The translations under genes were made by a program, and so were the position numbers. The notes beneath the pieces are model-generated. The model saw only the letters and a program-made list of their open reading frames with translations, was not told the origin of the DNA and searched no databases. From Bacillota bacterium (GTDB lineage Bacteria > Bacillota > Clostridia > Lachnospirales > Lachnospiraceae): DNA of 64,000 nucleotides. Below, piece after piece: positions 8,422 to 17,335 of this stretch. Numbering within the stretch: position 1 is the first letter of the stretch; the number at the start of each line of letters is the position of its first letter. Where the stretch lies: the NCBI GenBank assembly GCA_902363515.1, contig CABJAN010000017.1:1-64000 (forward strand). Reading direction: 5' to 3'.

Positions 8422-9009
8422 ATGCTGAATTTTCTCTGGGGAGCTATGCTTCTGATTGGAATTGTATATGGCGCGGCCACAGGCCGCATGAATGAAGTGA
8501 CAGATGCTGCCCTTTCTTCTGCGAAAGAGGCAGTATCTCTTTGTATTACCATGGCTGGAATCGTGGCTATGTGGGTGGGGATTATGGAAATCGCAAAAAG
8601 CTCCGGGCTGGTGGAACGTCTGACCAGAAAAATGAGACCTCTTCTGGGATTTTTGTTTCCGGATGTACCGGGAGAACATCGGGCCATGGAATTTATCTCT
8701 GCAAATATGATTGCCAATTTCCTGGGACTTGGTTGGGCTGCCACACCCTTTGGGCTGAAAGCCATGGAAGAACTGGCAAAACTGGAGAAACAAAGAAAGT
8801 CTGTATCCCCGGGAACTGCCAGCAATGCCATGTGTACATTTCTGATTTTAAATATTTCATCACTTCAGTTGATCCCTGTGAACATTATTGCCTATAGAAG
8901 CCAGTATGGAAGCGTGAACCCCACAGCTATTGTAGGGCCGGGGATTGTGGCTACTGCGGTGAGTACTGTGGTGGCGGTGATATTTTGCAAGGTGATGGAG
9001 AGAAAATAA
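8422..9009 (+). CDS. spmA: Spore maturation protein A
   Basis: A 195-residue membrane protein with the nucleoside-recognition (Gate) domain of SpmA, which with SpmB influences spore core dehydration and heat resistance in Bacillus. Typical blocks are AVSLCITMAGIVAMWVGIME, FISANMIANFLGLGWAATP and NAMCTFLILNISSLQLIP. I chose the ATG at 8422, which has a GGGTGA site 5 nt upstream, over a GTG at 8410. spmB, usually the next gene, is not present. The stop codon abuts the stop of the convergent regulator with no intervening base. Confidence 0.9.
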   Translation: MLNFLWGAMLLIGIVYGAATGRMNEVTDAALSSAKEAVSLCITMAGIVAMWVGIMEIAKSSGLVERLTRKMRPLLGFLFPDVPGEHRAMEFISANMIANFLGLGWAATPFGLKAMEELAKLEKQRKSVSPGTASNAMCTFLILNISSLQLIPVNIIAYRSQYGSVNPTAIVGPGIVATAVSTVVAVIFCKVMERK

Positions 9010-10182
9010 TTACTCCATATCCCGTATAGACAACGCTACATAATAAGGAAACAAATCCTCCGCGGTTTTCAAAGGTGAATGCAGGATGCTCCTGAGCTTT
9101 TGCACCTGATAATTTACAGTATTCCTGTGGAGGTACAAATCGGCTGCAGTTTTCTCAAGACTGCGGTCATTTTTTATATACGATCTCAAAAGCTCTACAT
9201 AGTGATGTTTTTTCTCATCCTGCTCTTCCAGGGGGCCTAATAGTTCGTTGGCATAGGAATGGAGAATATCTTTATCCTGTACGGAGAAGAGAATCTTAAA
9301 AAATCCCATGTCTTCAAAGCGAATAAAAGGTTCCTTCCGATACAGAGCCATTCTTACAGCAGTGGCAGCCCGGTCAAAGCTCTTATGAATATTAGAAATT
9401 CCCTTTACCCGGATTCCAACGCCCATATGGATTGCCTGGGCTTTGGCTGCGTCCTGGTAAGTTTCCAGAATAATATCCCGGATTTCCGGCAGAAGCTCTG
9501 AGTCCATATTGTACAGAACCATGAGCTCAAAATGGTCATGGCTGATAAGGCCGAATTTTACATGGCGAAGCCCCCGGCTGGTTTTAAAGCGCCGAACCCG
9601 GTTTAAGAGAATATCCTCCATTTCGCTGGCATTTTTCAAATCGTCCTGTTCGCTGTTGACGCAAATCATAACCACTGTGAAATATCCATCCAGATTATAA
9701 TATTGTTCTAAGACCTTTCGATATTCTGCCTCATTCCCTCTGCGGAAAATAGCATCTGCAATGGCCTTGTCATGAAGAGCGCTTTCGTGTTGCTTTTGGA
9801 TAATGCGGATGCAGAAACGCTGAACCATTTCTGTCATACTGATTTCCCAGGGCATGGTAAACAGGGGGAAGTCCACCTGGTTACAGTAGTCAATTACTTC
9901 CTGGGGAATGGTGTGAACATATTTTCCTACATTAATAATAAGCCCTGCAGTTTGTCTGGCAGCCAGACTGCGCACCAGGGTCATCAGCCAGTCCGGGTCC
10001 TGGGAGGCTTTATAGCCGGCTGTCACGGAAAGCTCGGAACCATGAAAATAGGGAATAATATATTCATCTTCCAGCATATAGACCCAGGTAACTTTGTTGC
10101 GGATGCTGCTTTGTCCAGCGCACAAAGACAATTTAAAGGGATTTTCGTTTTCTGTATAAAGATTTTTTAAAGTTGCAGACAT
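9010..10182 (-). CDS. PucR/CdaR-family transcriptional regulator
   Basis: A 390-residue regulator. The N-terminal part (to about residue 110) looks like the PucR ligand-binding region, the middle like the GGDEF-like CdaR domain, and the C-terminus is a PucR-type helix-turn-helix with SLEKTAADLYLHRNTVNYQV. The frame continues upstream to 10236, but the ATG at 10182 has an AAGGAG site 10 nt away. It is divergent from the 62-residue gene and the opp operon, so regulation of one or both is plausible. The effector is unknown. Confidence 0.85.
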   Translation of the reverse strand: MSATLKNLYTENENPFKLSLCAGQSSIRNKVTWVYMLEDEYIIPYFHGSELSVTAGYKASQDPDWLMTLVRSLAARQTAGLIINVGKYVHTIPQEVIDYCNQVDFPLFTMPWEISMTEMVQRFCIRIIQKQHESALHDKAIADAIFRRGNEAEYRKVLEQYYNLDGYFTVVMICVNSEQDDLKNASEMEDILLNRVRRFKTSRGLRHVKFGLISHDHFELMVLYNMDSELLPEIRDIILETYQDAAKAQAIHMGVGIRVKGISNIHKSFDRAATAVRMALYRKEPFIRFEDMGFFKILFSVQDKDILHSYANELLGPLEEQDEKKHHYVELLRSYIKNDRSLEKTAADLYLHRNTVNYQVQKLRSILHSPLKTAEDLFPYYVALSIRDME

Positions 10183-10258
10183 AATAATAAGACTCCTTGC
10201 ATATGGATTTTGTGCTGATAATACAAATATTAACATAAAAATTTAGACTTTGCTACCA

Positions 10259-10286
10259 TTTACAGGAAATAAATATGTATTATAAT
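10259..10286 (+). promoter_or_regulatory. Sigma-A-type promoter for the 62-residue gene
   Basis: TTTACA (10259-10264) and TATAAT (10281-10286) are separated by 16 bp, about 105 bp ahead of the small gene's ATG. It lies in the intergenic region shared with the divergent PucR-type regulator, so the regulator could act here. Confidence 0.6.
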
Positions 10287-10390
10287 AATAGATATAGAAA
10301 ACGAAGAGATGAAATTAAGAAGATACAGATGTTTATTTATGATTAACAAATGTCTTTGATACAAGGACAAAAACAAAGGGGGTTTTTATT

Positions 10391-10579
10391 ATGACAACAT
10401 TAACATTAGGAAGAGCAATGGATGCAGAGGATTTCTTATTTGTAGCATTAAATGACAGTTCTTATGCAGATTGGAGAGCAAGCCGCAGCGCAGAAGACTT
10501 TATGGCTCAGATGCATGTGGAGAAAGCAGACCATGAAACCATTGGCGGAAGAATCAAAAAATTCTTTAGCAGAAGATAA
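10391..10579 (+). CDS. Small 62-residue protein of unknown function
   Basis: Not a recognised family. The reading frame has a good AAAGGGGG site 9-10 nt before its ATG and its own promoter-like sequence, so I believe it is translated. The first 45 residues are acidic and soluble-looking (DAEDFLFVALNDSSYADW). The end is strongly basic, IGGRIKKFFSRR. The Gly-Gly before a nine-residue cationic tail recalls a double-glycine processing site, but the leader does not clearly match that class. It lies between a PucR regulator and a peptide importer. It could equally be a small DNA- or membrane-binding protein. Confidence 0.65.
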   Translation: MTTLTLGRAMDAEDFLFVALNDSSYADWRASRSAEDFMAQMHVEKADHETIGGRIKKFFSRR

Positions 10580-10703
10580 TAGAAAAAAGAAGAAAAAAGT
10601 TGCTTTATTAAGAAAATAAGAAAAATATAGATAAATATTATGTCGAATAAAAGCATAATATATTTTTGCGATACCCGAAACTTGAACAAAATGGGGAAAA
10701 TAC

Positions 10704-10732
10704 TTGACATCATTTGTTCAGGATAGTAAAAT
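10704..10732 (+). promoter_or_regulatory. Sigma-A-type promoter of the opp operon
   Basis: A consensus TTGACA (10704-10709) and TAAAAT (10727-10732) with a 17-bp spacer, about 75 bp ahead of oppA. Transcription would start near 10739, only about 10 nt before the terminator-like hairpin at 10748. Confidence 0.75.
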
Positions 10733-10747
10733 TATGTTAATGTAAAG

Positions 10748-10780
10748 AAGCCAGTTTACAGGATACTGGCTTTTTTATTT
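10748..10780 (+). terminator. Terminator-like hairpin at the 5' end of the opp mRNA
   Basis: Stem aagccagt/actggctt (10748-10755 with 10765-10772), 9-nt loop and then ttttttattt. It has all the marks of a Rho-independent terminator. It may end transcripts of the upstream small gene. Because it lies right after the opp promoter it would also form at the very 5' end of the opp mRNA, where it could stabilise the transcript. Confidence 0.75.
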
Positions 10781-10805
10781 TAGCAAAATAAGGAGGGCTC
10801 ATAAT

Positions 10806-12755
10806 ATGAAGAAAAGAGCAAAATGGCTTGCTGTTGCATTGTCTTTAGCACTTACTTTATCCACAACTGCTTGCGGTGGCGGTAAAGACGGCGGAAGCAA
10901 AGACGATGGCGGCAAAGGTGGAGATTCTGCATCTGCAGAAGAAATCAAAGACCTGGTTACTTGGGAGACAGGTAACAGAGAGATGGAAAACGTATTCATC
11001 CTGGGTACTGAGATGGCAAATGACCTGAATGTTTTATGTAACACCAATGAAGGTCTTCTGGAAACAGACGCCAAAGGAAAGCTTGTTCCTGGTCTTGCTG
11101 AGAAGTGGGGAACAGAAGATGGCGGTCTTACCTGGAAGTTTGAATTAAGAGAAGGCGTGAAATGGGTTGACCAGCAGGGTAATGAAAAAGCAGAATGTAC
11201 TGCACAGGACTTCATTACCGGTCTTGAGTGGGTTATGAACTACCACAAAAATGCTGCAATGAACACTTCCATGCCAACAGCTTTAATCAAAGGCGCTGGC
11301 GATTATTATGAGTACACCAAAGGTCTTTCAGAAGAGGAAGCAATGAACATCGATAACACCAAATTCCTGGAAATGGTAGGAATCGAAGCTCCGGATGATT
11401 ATACTCTGATTTATCACTGTACACAGAATGCACCATACTTTGATACTGTAGCTGTATCTGCCTGCCTGTATCCTCTGGCACAGGGCTTTGTAGACGAAGT
11501 AGGTGTTGAAAATGTAAAATCCACTGGTATTGAAGGACTGTGGTATAACGGACCTTACACTCTTACAGAGTACATCCAGGGAAATACAAAAACTCTGACA
11601 CAGAACCCATTATACTGGGATAAAGACTGCAAGCTTTTTGATACCGTTACTATTCGTATTGTAGATGATGTAACTGTTGGATATTCTCTGTATGAAGCAG
11701 GCGAAATCGACCACATTGACCTGGGCGAAGCAAACCTGAGAACAATCTACGAAGATGAGAGCAATCCGTTCCATGATCAGTTAGTAGAAAAAACACCAAA
11801 GAAATTTTCTTATCAGATGCACTTCAACTATGCTAAGAATAATGAAGACGGAACACCAGATGATAACTGGAATAAAGCTGTAGCAAACGAAGCATTCCGT
11901 CAGGCTATTTACTACGGATTAGACTTCACAACTTACATGGCAAGAACAAACTTCATTTATCCAATGCACTGCGAAAACAATGCATACACCATGAAAGGTC
12001 TTCTGTACTTCTCTGATGGAACAGACTATGTAACAAAAGTAGAAGAAGGTCTTGGACTTCCGGAATCTGACGGTGAAACACCAAGAAGATTAAATGCAGA
12101 CAAAGCAGCAGAGTACAAAGCTCAGGCAATGGAAGAACTGAAAGCTCAGGGTGTAACCTTCCCGGTAGAAATGGATTATTACATTTTGGCTGGTTCTCAG
12201 TCTGCACAGGATACAGCAACTGTATTAAAACAGGCAGTTTCTGAATGCCTTGGTGATGATTTTGTTAAGTTAAATATCGGTACTTTTGTATCCAGTACAA
12301 CAAAAGAAGTTGTTGAGCCAAGATTACAGTCCTTTATTATTAACGGATGGGGCGCTGACTACGGTGATCCACAGAACTACTTAGGACAGGAAACATATGG
12401 CGAAGACACTGCTTATTATTCACAGAACTACTCACATATTAATGAAGTAAAAGATGAAAAACTCATTGCAACTTACAAAGAGTTTACAGATCTGGTAAAT
12501 AAAGCTAATTCTATTTCTGACGATATGGATAAGAGATATCAGGCATATGTAGATGCAGAGGTATTCATGTTGCAGCATGCTCTGTCTGTTCCTGTTGTTT
12601 ATGATGTTTCATGGCAGCTTACAAAAGTTAATGATTATACAAGATCTAACGCTATGTTCGGTATCCAGAACTACATGTACAAAAACTGGGATACATCTGT
12701 AGAAGCCTATACTACAGAACAGTATGAGAAATTCGCAGAGGATTTCAATAAATAA
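10806..12755 (+). CDS. oppA: Oligopeptide ABC transporter substrate-binding lipoprotein
   Basis: A 649-residue family 5 solute-binding protein that captures peptides outside the cell for the OppBCDF importer. It has a lipoprotein signal ending STTAC (lipid-modified Cys23), a Gly/Lys/Asp-rich linker and SBP_bac_5 blocks such as LVPGLAEKWGTEDGGLTWKF and FRQAIYYGLDF. A GGAGG site precedes the ATG. It shares one base with oppB. The encoded protein is somewhat longer than the usual 540-600 residues. Peptides are the default ligand, but family 5 also includes metallophore and dipeptide binders. Confidence 0.93.
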   Translation: MKKRAKWLAVALSLALTLSTTACGGGKDGGSKDDGGKGGDSASAEEIKDLVTWETGNREMENVFILGTEMANDLNVLCNTNEGLLETDAKGKLVPGLAEKWGTEDGGLTWKFELREGVKWVDQQGNEKAECTAQDFITGLEWVMNYHKNAAMNTSMPTALIKGAGDYYEYTKGLSEEEAMNIDNTKFLEMVGIEAPDDYTLIYHCTQNAPYFDTVAVSACLYPLAQGFVDEVGVENVKSTGIEGLWYNGPYTLTEYIQGNTKTLTQNPLYWDKDCKLFDTVTIRIVDDVTVGYSLYEAGEIDHIDLGEANLRTIYEDESNPFHDQLVEKTPKKFSYQMHFNYAKNNEDGTPDDNWNKAVANEAFRQAIYYGLDFTTYMARTNFIYPMHCENNAYTMKGLLYFSDGTDYVTKVEEGLGLPESDGETPRRLNADKAAEYKAQAMEELKAQGVTFPVEMDYYILAGSQSAQDTATVLKQAVSECLGDDFVKLNIGTFVSSTTKEVVEPRLQSFIINGWGADYGDPQNYLGQETYGEDTAYYSQNYSHINEVKDEKLIATYKEFTDLVNKANSISDDMDKRYQAYVDAEVFMLQHALSVPVVYDVSWQLTKVNDYTRSNAMFGIQNYMYKNWDTSVEAYTTEQYEKFAEDFNK

Positions 12756-13705
12756 TGTTTAAATATACAATCAAGCGACTGTTACAATCTCTTGTAACAG
12801 TCCTGGTTGTTGTAACTATCGTGTTTCTGTTAATGAGAATGCTGCCAACGGATTATTTCTTTACAGAAGACCAGTTGATACATCTTACGGAAGAACAGAA
12901 ACAGGAGCAGTTGCAGGCAGCCGGCTTATTAGATCCGGTTCCGGAACAGCTCGTCCGCTATTATGGGCAGGTTCTTCGTTTTGACTTTGGTGAGTCAAGA
13001 AGAATTCAGAGCGGCGTAGATGTTACAAAGGTTATCGGTTCTAAATTTACAGTATCCATGAAACTGGGATGTACCGCATTGATCATTGCTCTTTTTGTGG
13101 GTGTTTTCATTGGTATTATCCAGACTTTGAATAAGGACAGATTACTGGATCATGTAGGAACAGCATATACCGTTTTTGTAAATGCTGTGCCAAGTTTGGT
13201 TTCCTACTCATTGGTATTGGTATTTGGCTCTAAGGTGCTTGGACTACCCCCGTTGTATTCTACAAGAAATCCCGGAGAGTCTTCGATTCTGCCAATTGTG
13301 TGTCTGGCTCTGGCTTCTATTGCCAGCTATGCATTGTGGACCAGACGTTATATGGTAGATGAGCTGAACAAGGATTATATTAGACTGGCTCGTGTAAAAG
13401 GTATGTCTTCCGGTTCTATCATGGTGAAACACGTATTTAAAAATGCATTTGTACCGCTGGTACAGCAGATTCCGGCATCTTTCCTTTATACCATTGGTGG
13501 TTCTCTGCTGGTTGAGAGATTCTTCTCTGTTCCTGGTATGGGACCTCTTCTGACTGATTCTATCATCCGCTACGATGTAAATGTTGTTCAGACACTGGCA
13601 ATCCTGTATGCGACCCTTGGTATCATGGGCGTATTCTTAGGAGATATTTTAATGATGTTGGTTGACCCAAGAATCAAACTTACTGGAAGAGGAGGTACAC
13701 GATAA
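12755..13705 (+). CDS. oppB: Oligopeptide ABC transporter permease
   Basis: A 316-residue inner-membrane permease with an N-terminal transmembrane helix (about 9-29), an external loop and the BPD_transp_1 core. The EAA loop that contacts the ATPases reads DYIRLARVKGMSSGSIMVKH. The start overlaps the oppA stop by one base, and its stop in turn overlaps the oppC start by one base, so the subunits are translationally coupled. Confidence 0.94.
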   Translation: MFKYTIKRLLQSLVTVLVVVTIVFLLMRMLPTDYFFTEDQLIHLTEEQKQEQLQAAGLLDPVPEQLVRYYGQVLRFDFGESRRIQSGVDVTKVIGSKFTVSMKLGCTALIIALFVGVFIGIIQTLNKDRLLDHVGTAYTVFVNAVPSLVSYSLVLVFGSKVLGLPPLYSTRNPGESSILPIVCLALASIASYALWTRRYMVDELNKDYIRLARVKGMSSGSIMVKHVFKNAFVPLVQQIPASFLYTIGGSLLVERFFSVPGMGPLLTDSIIRYDVNVVQTLAILYATLGIMGVFLGDILMMLVDPRIKLTGRGGTR

Positions 13706-14631
13706 TGGATAACAAGAAGAATAAAGATGATCTGTTCCGTTTTGTGGAATACTCTCCAGAAGCTGCAGAACGTACAGGCTATTCTGATTATTCTTATTGG
13801 AAGTCTGTATTCCAGAACTTTTTTAAGAAAAAGTCCGCGGTGATTATGTCCTGTGTATTCTTTGCACTGGTTATTTTCTCTTTTGTAGCCCTGTGGATTG
13901 GAAAATATGATTTTGCAACGTTAAAGGCAGACAGCGCTCTTGCTTTCACGGAGCCAAACAGTGAATACTGGTTTGGTACAGATAACCTGGGACGTGACTA
14001 CTGGTGTCAGGTATGGTATGCAGCACAGACCTCTATTAAACTGGCTTTGATTGTTGCATTAGGCGAATGTGTGGTAGGTGTTGTGATTGGATGTCTCTGG
14101 GGCTATGTGCGTCAGTTAGACCGCTTCCTTACAGAGGTTTACAATGTGATTAACAACGTACCTATGATTATTTACATGACACTGATTTCTCTGTTAATTG
14201 GTCAGAGCTTTACCGTTATGGCAATTTCTTTGATTTGCTTCGGATGGCTGACCATGGCAAAGAATGTACGAAATCTGGTAATGATGTATCGTGACAGGGA
14301 ATACAACCTGGCTTCCAGATGTCTGGGAACCCCGGTTTGGAGAGTTCTTACAAAGAATATCCTTCCTTATCTCATTAGTATCATTATTTTAAGACTTGCA
14401 CTTTCCATTCCTGCGACCATTGCACTGGAGTCTACATTGTCCTATCTTGGTCTTGGACTGGGAATTGATAATCCGTCACTTGGTATTTTGTTAAGAAATG
14501 CCAGAAACTACTTTTTGGATCGTCCGTATCTGCTGATTTTTCCGGCAGTGATTGTTTCTTTAATTACCATTACTTTCTATCTGGTTGGTAATGCGTTCTC
14601 AGATGCGGCAGATCCTAGAAATCACGTATAG
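13705..14631 (+). CDS. oppC: Oligopeptide ABC transporter permease
   Basis: A 308-residue partner permease of OppB. The N-terminal OppC_N segment (about 36-62) is followed by the characteristic HFGTDxLGRD-type motif, here YWFGTDNLGRDYW, and an EAA loop near NLASRCLGTPVWRVLTKN. The C-terminus has the STLSYLGLGL block typical of this family. Confidence 0.94.
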   Translation: MDNKKNKDDLFRFVEYSPEAAERTGYSDYSYWKSVFQNFFKKKSAVIMSCVFFALVIFSFVALWIGKYDFATLKADSALAFTEPNSEYWFGTDNLGRDYWCQVWYAAQTSIKLALIVALGECVVGVVIGCLWGYVRQLDRFLTEVYNVINNVPMIIYMTLISLLIGQSFTVMAISLICFGWLTMAKNVRNLVMMYRDREYNLASRCLGTPVWRVLTKNILPYLISIIILRLALSIPATIALESTLSYLGLGLGIDNPSLGILLRNARNYFLDRPYLLIFPAVIVSLITITFYLVGNAFSDAADPRNHV

Positions 14632-14647
14632 GAATGGAGGACCAGTA

Positions 14648-15688
14648 ATGGCGAAAGAACCAATATTATCTGCTAGAGACGTGGAAATCCAGTTCAGCTT
14701 ACGTGGAAAGCTGCTTACAGCTATCCGTAAATGTTCTCTGGATCTCTACGAAGGGGAAACCCTTGCAATCGTAGGCGAATCCGGTTCTGGAAAGTCTGTT
14801 TTTACAAAGTCTTTCCTGGGTATGCTGGATGCAAACGGAAAAATTACAAATGGTTCCATTATGTATCACGGAACCGATATTTCAAAATATACAAAAGAAA
14901 AAGAGTGGAGAACTATCCGTGGTAAGAAAATTGCCATGGTTATGCAGGACCCTATGACGTCCTTGAATCCACTGAAAAAAGTTGGAAAACAGATTCAGGA
15001 AAGTATTGAACTGAATCAGGGAATCAAAGGCGCTGAGGCCAAAAAGCTGGCTATGGAGATGCTGACAAAGGTTGGTATTCCTGATCCGGAGCGCCGTTAT
15101 AATCAGTATCCGCACGAGTTTTCCGGTGGAATGAGACAGCGTGTAGTAATTGCCATTGCAGTTGCATGTCATCCGGAGATTTTAATCTGTGATGAGCCTA
15201 CAACAGCGCTTGACGTTACCATTCAGGCACAGATTCTGAACCTGATTCGTGAACTGCAGCATGAACTGAAAATGACAGTTGTTTACATTACCCATGACCT
15301 TGGGGTTGTGGCAAATGTAGCTGACCGTGTAGCGGTTATGTATGCAGGACAGATTGTGGAATACGGACTGGTAAATGAGATTTTCTATGATGCATGGCAT
15401 CCATATACCTGGGCGCTTTTGTCATCTCTTCCGCAGTTAGGGGTAAAGGGAGAGCCGCTTCCTACAATCGAAGGAACACCGCCGAACTTATTTAATACTA
15501 TTAAAGGTGATGCGTTTGCACCACGTAATAAACAGGCGCTTGCAATTGATTTTGAGGAGGAACCACCATTCTTTAAAATCACAGAGACCCATCAGGCAAA
15601 GACCTGGTATTTAGATCCAAGAGCACCGAAAATCGAACAGCCAAAGGCAATTAAAATGCTGCGGCAAAAAATGCAGAAGAGAGGGTAA
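14648..15688 (+). CDS. oppD: Oligopeptide ABC transporter ATP-binding protein
   Basis: A 346-residue ATPase of the importer. Walker A is GESGSGKS (43-50), the Q-loop is MVMQDPMTSLNP, the signature is FSGGMRQR (158-165) and Walker B is LICDEP (179-184). The C-terminal oligo_HPY domain is present (PYTWALLSSLPQLG). The frame runs upstream into oppC, but the ATG at 14648 has GGAGG 7 nt before it and gives the standard N-terminus. Confidence 0.94.
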   Translation: MAKEPILSARDVEIQFSLRGKLLTAIRKCSLDLYEGETLAIVGESGSGKSVFTKSFLGMLDANGKITNGSIMYHGTDISKYTKEKEWRTIRGKKIAMVMQDPMTSLNPLKKVGKQIQESIELNQGIKGAEAKKLAMEMLTKVGIPDPERRYNQYPHEFSGGMRQRVVIAIAVACHPEILICDEPTTALDVTIQAQILNLIRELQHELKMTVVYITHDLGVVANVADRVAVMYAGQIVEYGLVNEIFYDAWHPYTWALLSSLPQLGVKGEPLPTIEGTPPNLFNTIKGDAFAPRNKQALAIDFEEEPPFFKITETHQAKTWYLDPRAPKIEQPKAIKMLRQKMQKRG

Positions 15689-15694
15689 TTTAAT

Positions 15695-16624
15695 ATGGCA
15701 GAAAGAGAAAAGTTAATAGAAATTAAAGATCTGCAGATTACCTTCGGCAGTGGTAAGAAGAAATTTGTGGCAGTTGACCATGTAAATTTTGATATTTACA
15801 AAGGAGAGACTTTCTCCCTGGTTGGCGAATCTGGTTCCGGTAAAACAACTATCGGACGTGCCATTACCAGAATTAACCCTGTATCTGCAGGAGAGATTTT
15901 GTTTAAGGGACAGAGAATCACCGGAAAGATTTCCAAAGAGCTGGACCTTGAAGTAATTAAAAAATGTCAGATGATTTTCCAGGATCCAATGGCATCTCTG
16001 AATGAGCGTGCAAAAGTTGACTATATTATCTCTGAAGGTTTGATTAACCATCATCTTTACAAAGATGAGAAGGACAGATATGAGAAGGTACAGGCAGCTC
16101 TTCATGAAGTAGGATTGCTTCCTGAGTTTGCTTCCCGTTTCCCTCACGAATTCTCTGGTGGACAGAGACAGCGTATCGGTATTGCCCGTGCGCTGATTAT
16201 GCAGCCGGAGTTCATTGTAGCGGACGAACCGATTTCCGCACTGGATGTTTCCATTCGTGCCCAGGTATTGAATCTGCTTAATGAATTGAAGAAGACAAAA
16301 GGTTTAACCTATCTCTTCATTGCCCATGATTTATCTGTAGTAAGATTTATTTCAGACCGTATTGCAGTTATTCATAAGGGTAGAATCGTAGAGCTGGCAG
16401 AAGCGGAAGAGTTGTTTATCCATCCTCTGCATCCATATACAAAGGCGCTGCTTTCCGCAGTACCGATTCCGGATCCGGAGCAGGAAAAGAATAAAAAACT
16501 TCTGGTATATGATCCTTCTATTCATGATTACAGCACAGACAAACCTGTGTGGGAAGAAATCCTTCCGGGACACTTTGTATATGGTAATCAGAAAGAATTG
16601 GAAGAATACCGTAAAGAGATTTAA
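15695..16624 (+). CDS. oppF: Oligopeptide ABC transporter ATP-binding protein
   Basis: A 309-residue second ATPase subunit. Walker A is GESGSGKT (44-51), the Q-loop is [16 protein letters not shown], the signature is FSGGQRQR (153-160) and the C-terminus has the oligo_HPY motif [16 protein letters not shown]. It starts 6 nt after oppD. The set oppABCDF is complete, so the importer should be functional. Confidence 0.94.
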   Translation: MAEREKLIEIKDLQITFGSGKKKFVAVDHVNFDIYKGETFSLVGESGSGKTTIGRAITRINPVSAGEILFKGQRITGKISKELDLEVIKKCQMIFQDPMASLNERAKVDYIISEGLINHHLYKDEKDRYEKVQAALHEVGLLPEFASRFPHEFSGGQRQRIGIARALIMQPEFIVADEPISALDVSIRAQVLNLLNELKKTKGLTYLFIAHDLSVVRFISDRIAVIHKGRIVELAEAEELFIHPLHPYTKALLSAVPIPDPEQEKNKKLLVYDPSIHDYSTDKPVWEEILPGHFVYGNQKELEEYRKEI

Positions 16625-16637
16625 TTTTGATTTTTTG

Positions 16638-16679
16638 AATAGTCAGCCCCGGTTGGGTTTCCAACCGCGGCTGGCTATT
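16638..16679 (+). terminator. Long hairpin after oppF with weak T-tract
   Basis: A 19-bp stem (aatag, cagcc, cggttgg and their complements, one mismatch and one G-T pair) with loop gttt. Only ttcttg follows, so it is a poor intrinsic terminator. It may act as a partial terminator or an mRNA 3'-end stabiliser that allows some read-through to the small membrane gene 20 bp downstream. Confidence 0.6.
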
Positions 16680-16699
16680 CTTGACTGAAAGGAATAGAA

Positions 16700-17122
16700 A
16701 TGATTAAGAAAATCCGTGCTGTATTTGAAAAATATATGATTCGACCTATGTTATACCAGTGCGCTACAAAGATTTCTATTGCGCTTGTGCTGTGCTTGCT
16801 TTGGGATAAGTTTATTAATCGGGAACAGTATTATTCTTTAGTAGAATTTGCTTTCTTTGTGGCGGGTATCTTTTTCCTGGCGCTGGCATGGTTCCAATAC
16901 CTGAGATTAGATGGTCCCCGTTTTCACCATCTTTTGGAGGAAAAAAAGGAAAAAAAGAAAAAGAAACAACATTTCACCAAAGACATTGTAGACTTTGCAG
17001 ATGAAAAAATTATTTCTTTTAGTGAGCTGTCCGATGAGGAACGGGTTGTGTGCAGATTTCTAGGGGACTTACTCTGTGCAGCATTGTTTTTGATTCCTGC
17101 AGGGATAGCGTTAGTTTTGTAA
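16700..17122 (+). CDS. Small membrane protein of unknown function
   Basis: A 140-residue protein with three likely transmembrane segments: about 20-35, 48-65 and 123-140. A run of lysines and glutamates (EEKKEKKKKK) and an amphipathic cytoplasmic region lie between the second and third. No family recognised. It follows the opp operon after a leaky-looking hairpin and has an AAAGGAA site. Similar small membrane genes trail many Lachnospiraceae operons, but I cannot assign a role. Confidence 0.7.
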   Translation: MIKKIRAVFEKYMIRPMLYQCATKISIALVLCLLWDKFINREQYYSLVEFAFFVAGIFFLALAWFQYLRLDGPRFHHLLEEKKEKKKKKQHFTKDIVDFADEKIISFSELSDEERVVCRFLGDLLCAALFLIPAGIALVL

Positions 17123-17127
17123 AAAAG

Positions 17128-17272
17128 AAACTGCTGTATTCATATATATCGCGAATATTTATACATTTCCAGCTCAGCTTGCGTTCACTTTGAGCCTGTA
17201 GTCTCAAAGCGTACTCAGCAAATTCGCTGGAACTGTATAAATATTCCTGATAGCTGTAGAATGCGGCAGTTT
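17128..17272. repeat. 145-nt extended nested hairpin between convergent genes
   Basis: The basal stem is aaactgctgtattc (17128-17141) with gaatgcggcagttt (17259-17272), 14 pairs counting G-T. The next is aatatttatac (17154-17164) with gtataaatatt (17235-17245), 11 perfect pairs. Then ttccagc (17167-17173) pairs with gctggaa (17226-17232), and the tip is ctttgag (17188-17194) with ctcaaag (17203-17209). The plus-strand base runs into ttttttt and the minus-strand base into a T-rich stretch, so it can end transcription both ways, but its size and nesting exceed a normal terminator. Confidence 0.65.
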
Positions 17273-17335
17273 TTTTGCAGTGTTCCTTTGAATATATCTA
17301 TATTCCTGATAGTTACTGGATGTTACAGCTCTTTT

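Noticed and set aside
8332..8831. Two overlapping minus-strand frames opposite spmA
   Set aside because: spmA is clearly coding on the plus strand; the minus frames have no family motifs or start signals.
10580..10805. Riboswitch or T-box in the opp leader
   Set aside because: No T-box sequence or known riboswitch core was seen; only a promoter and a simple terminator-like hairpin.
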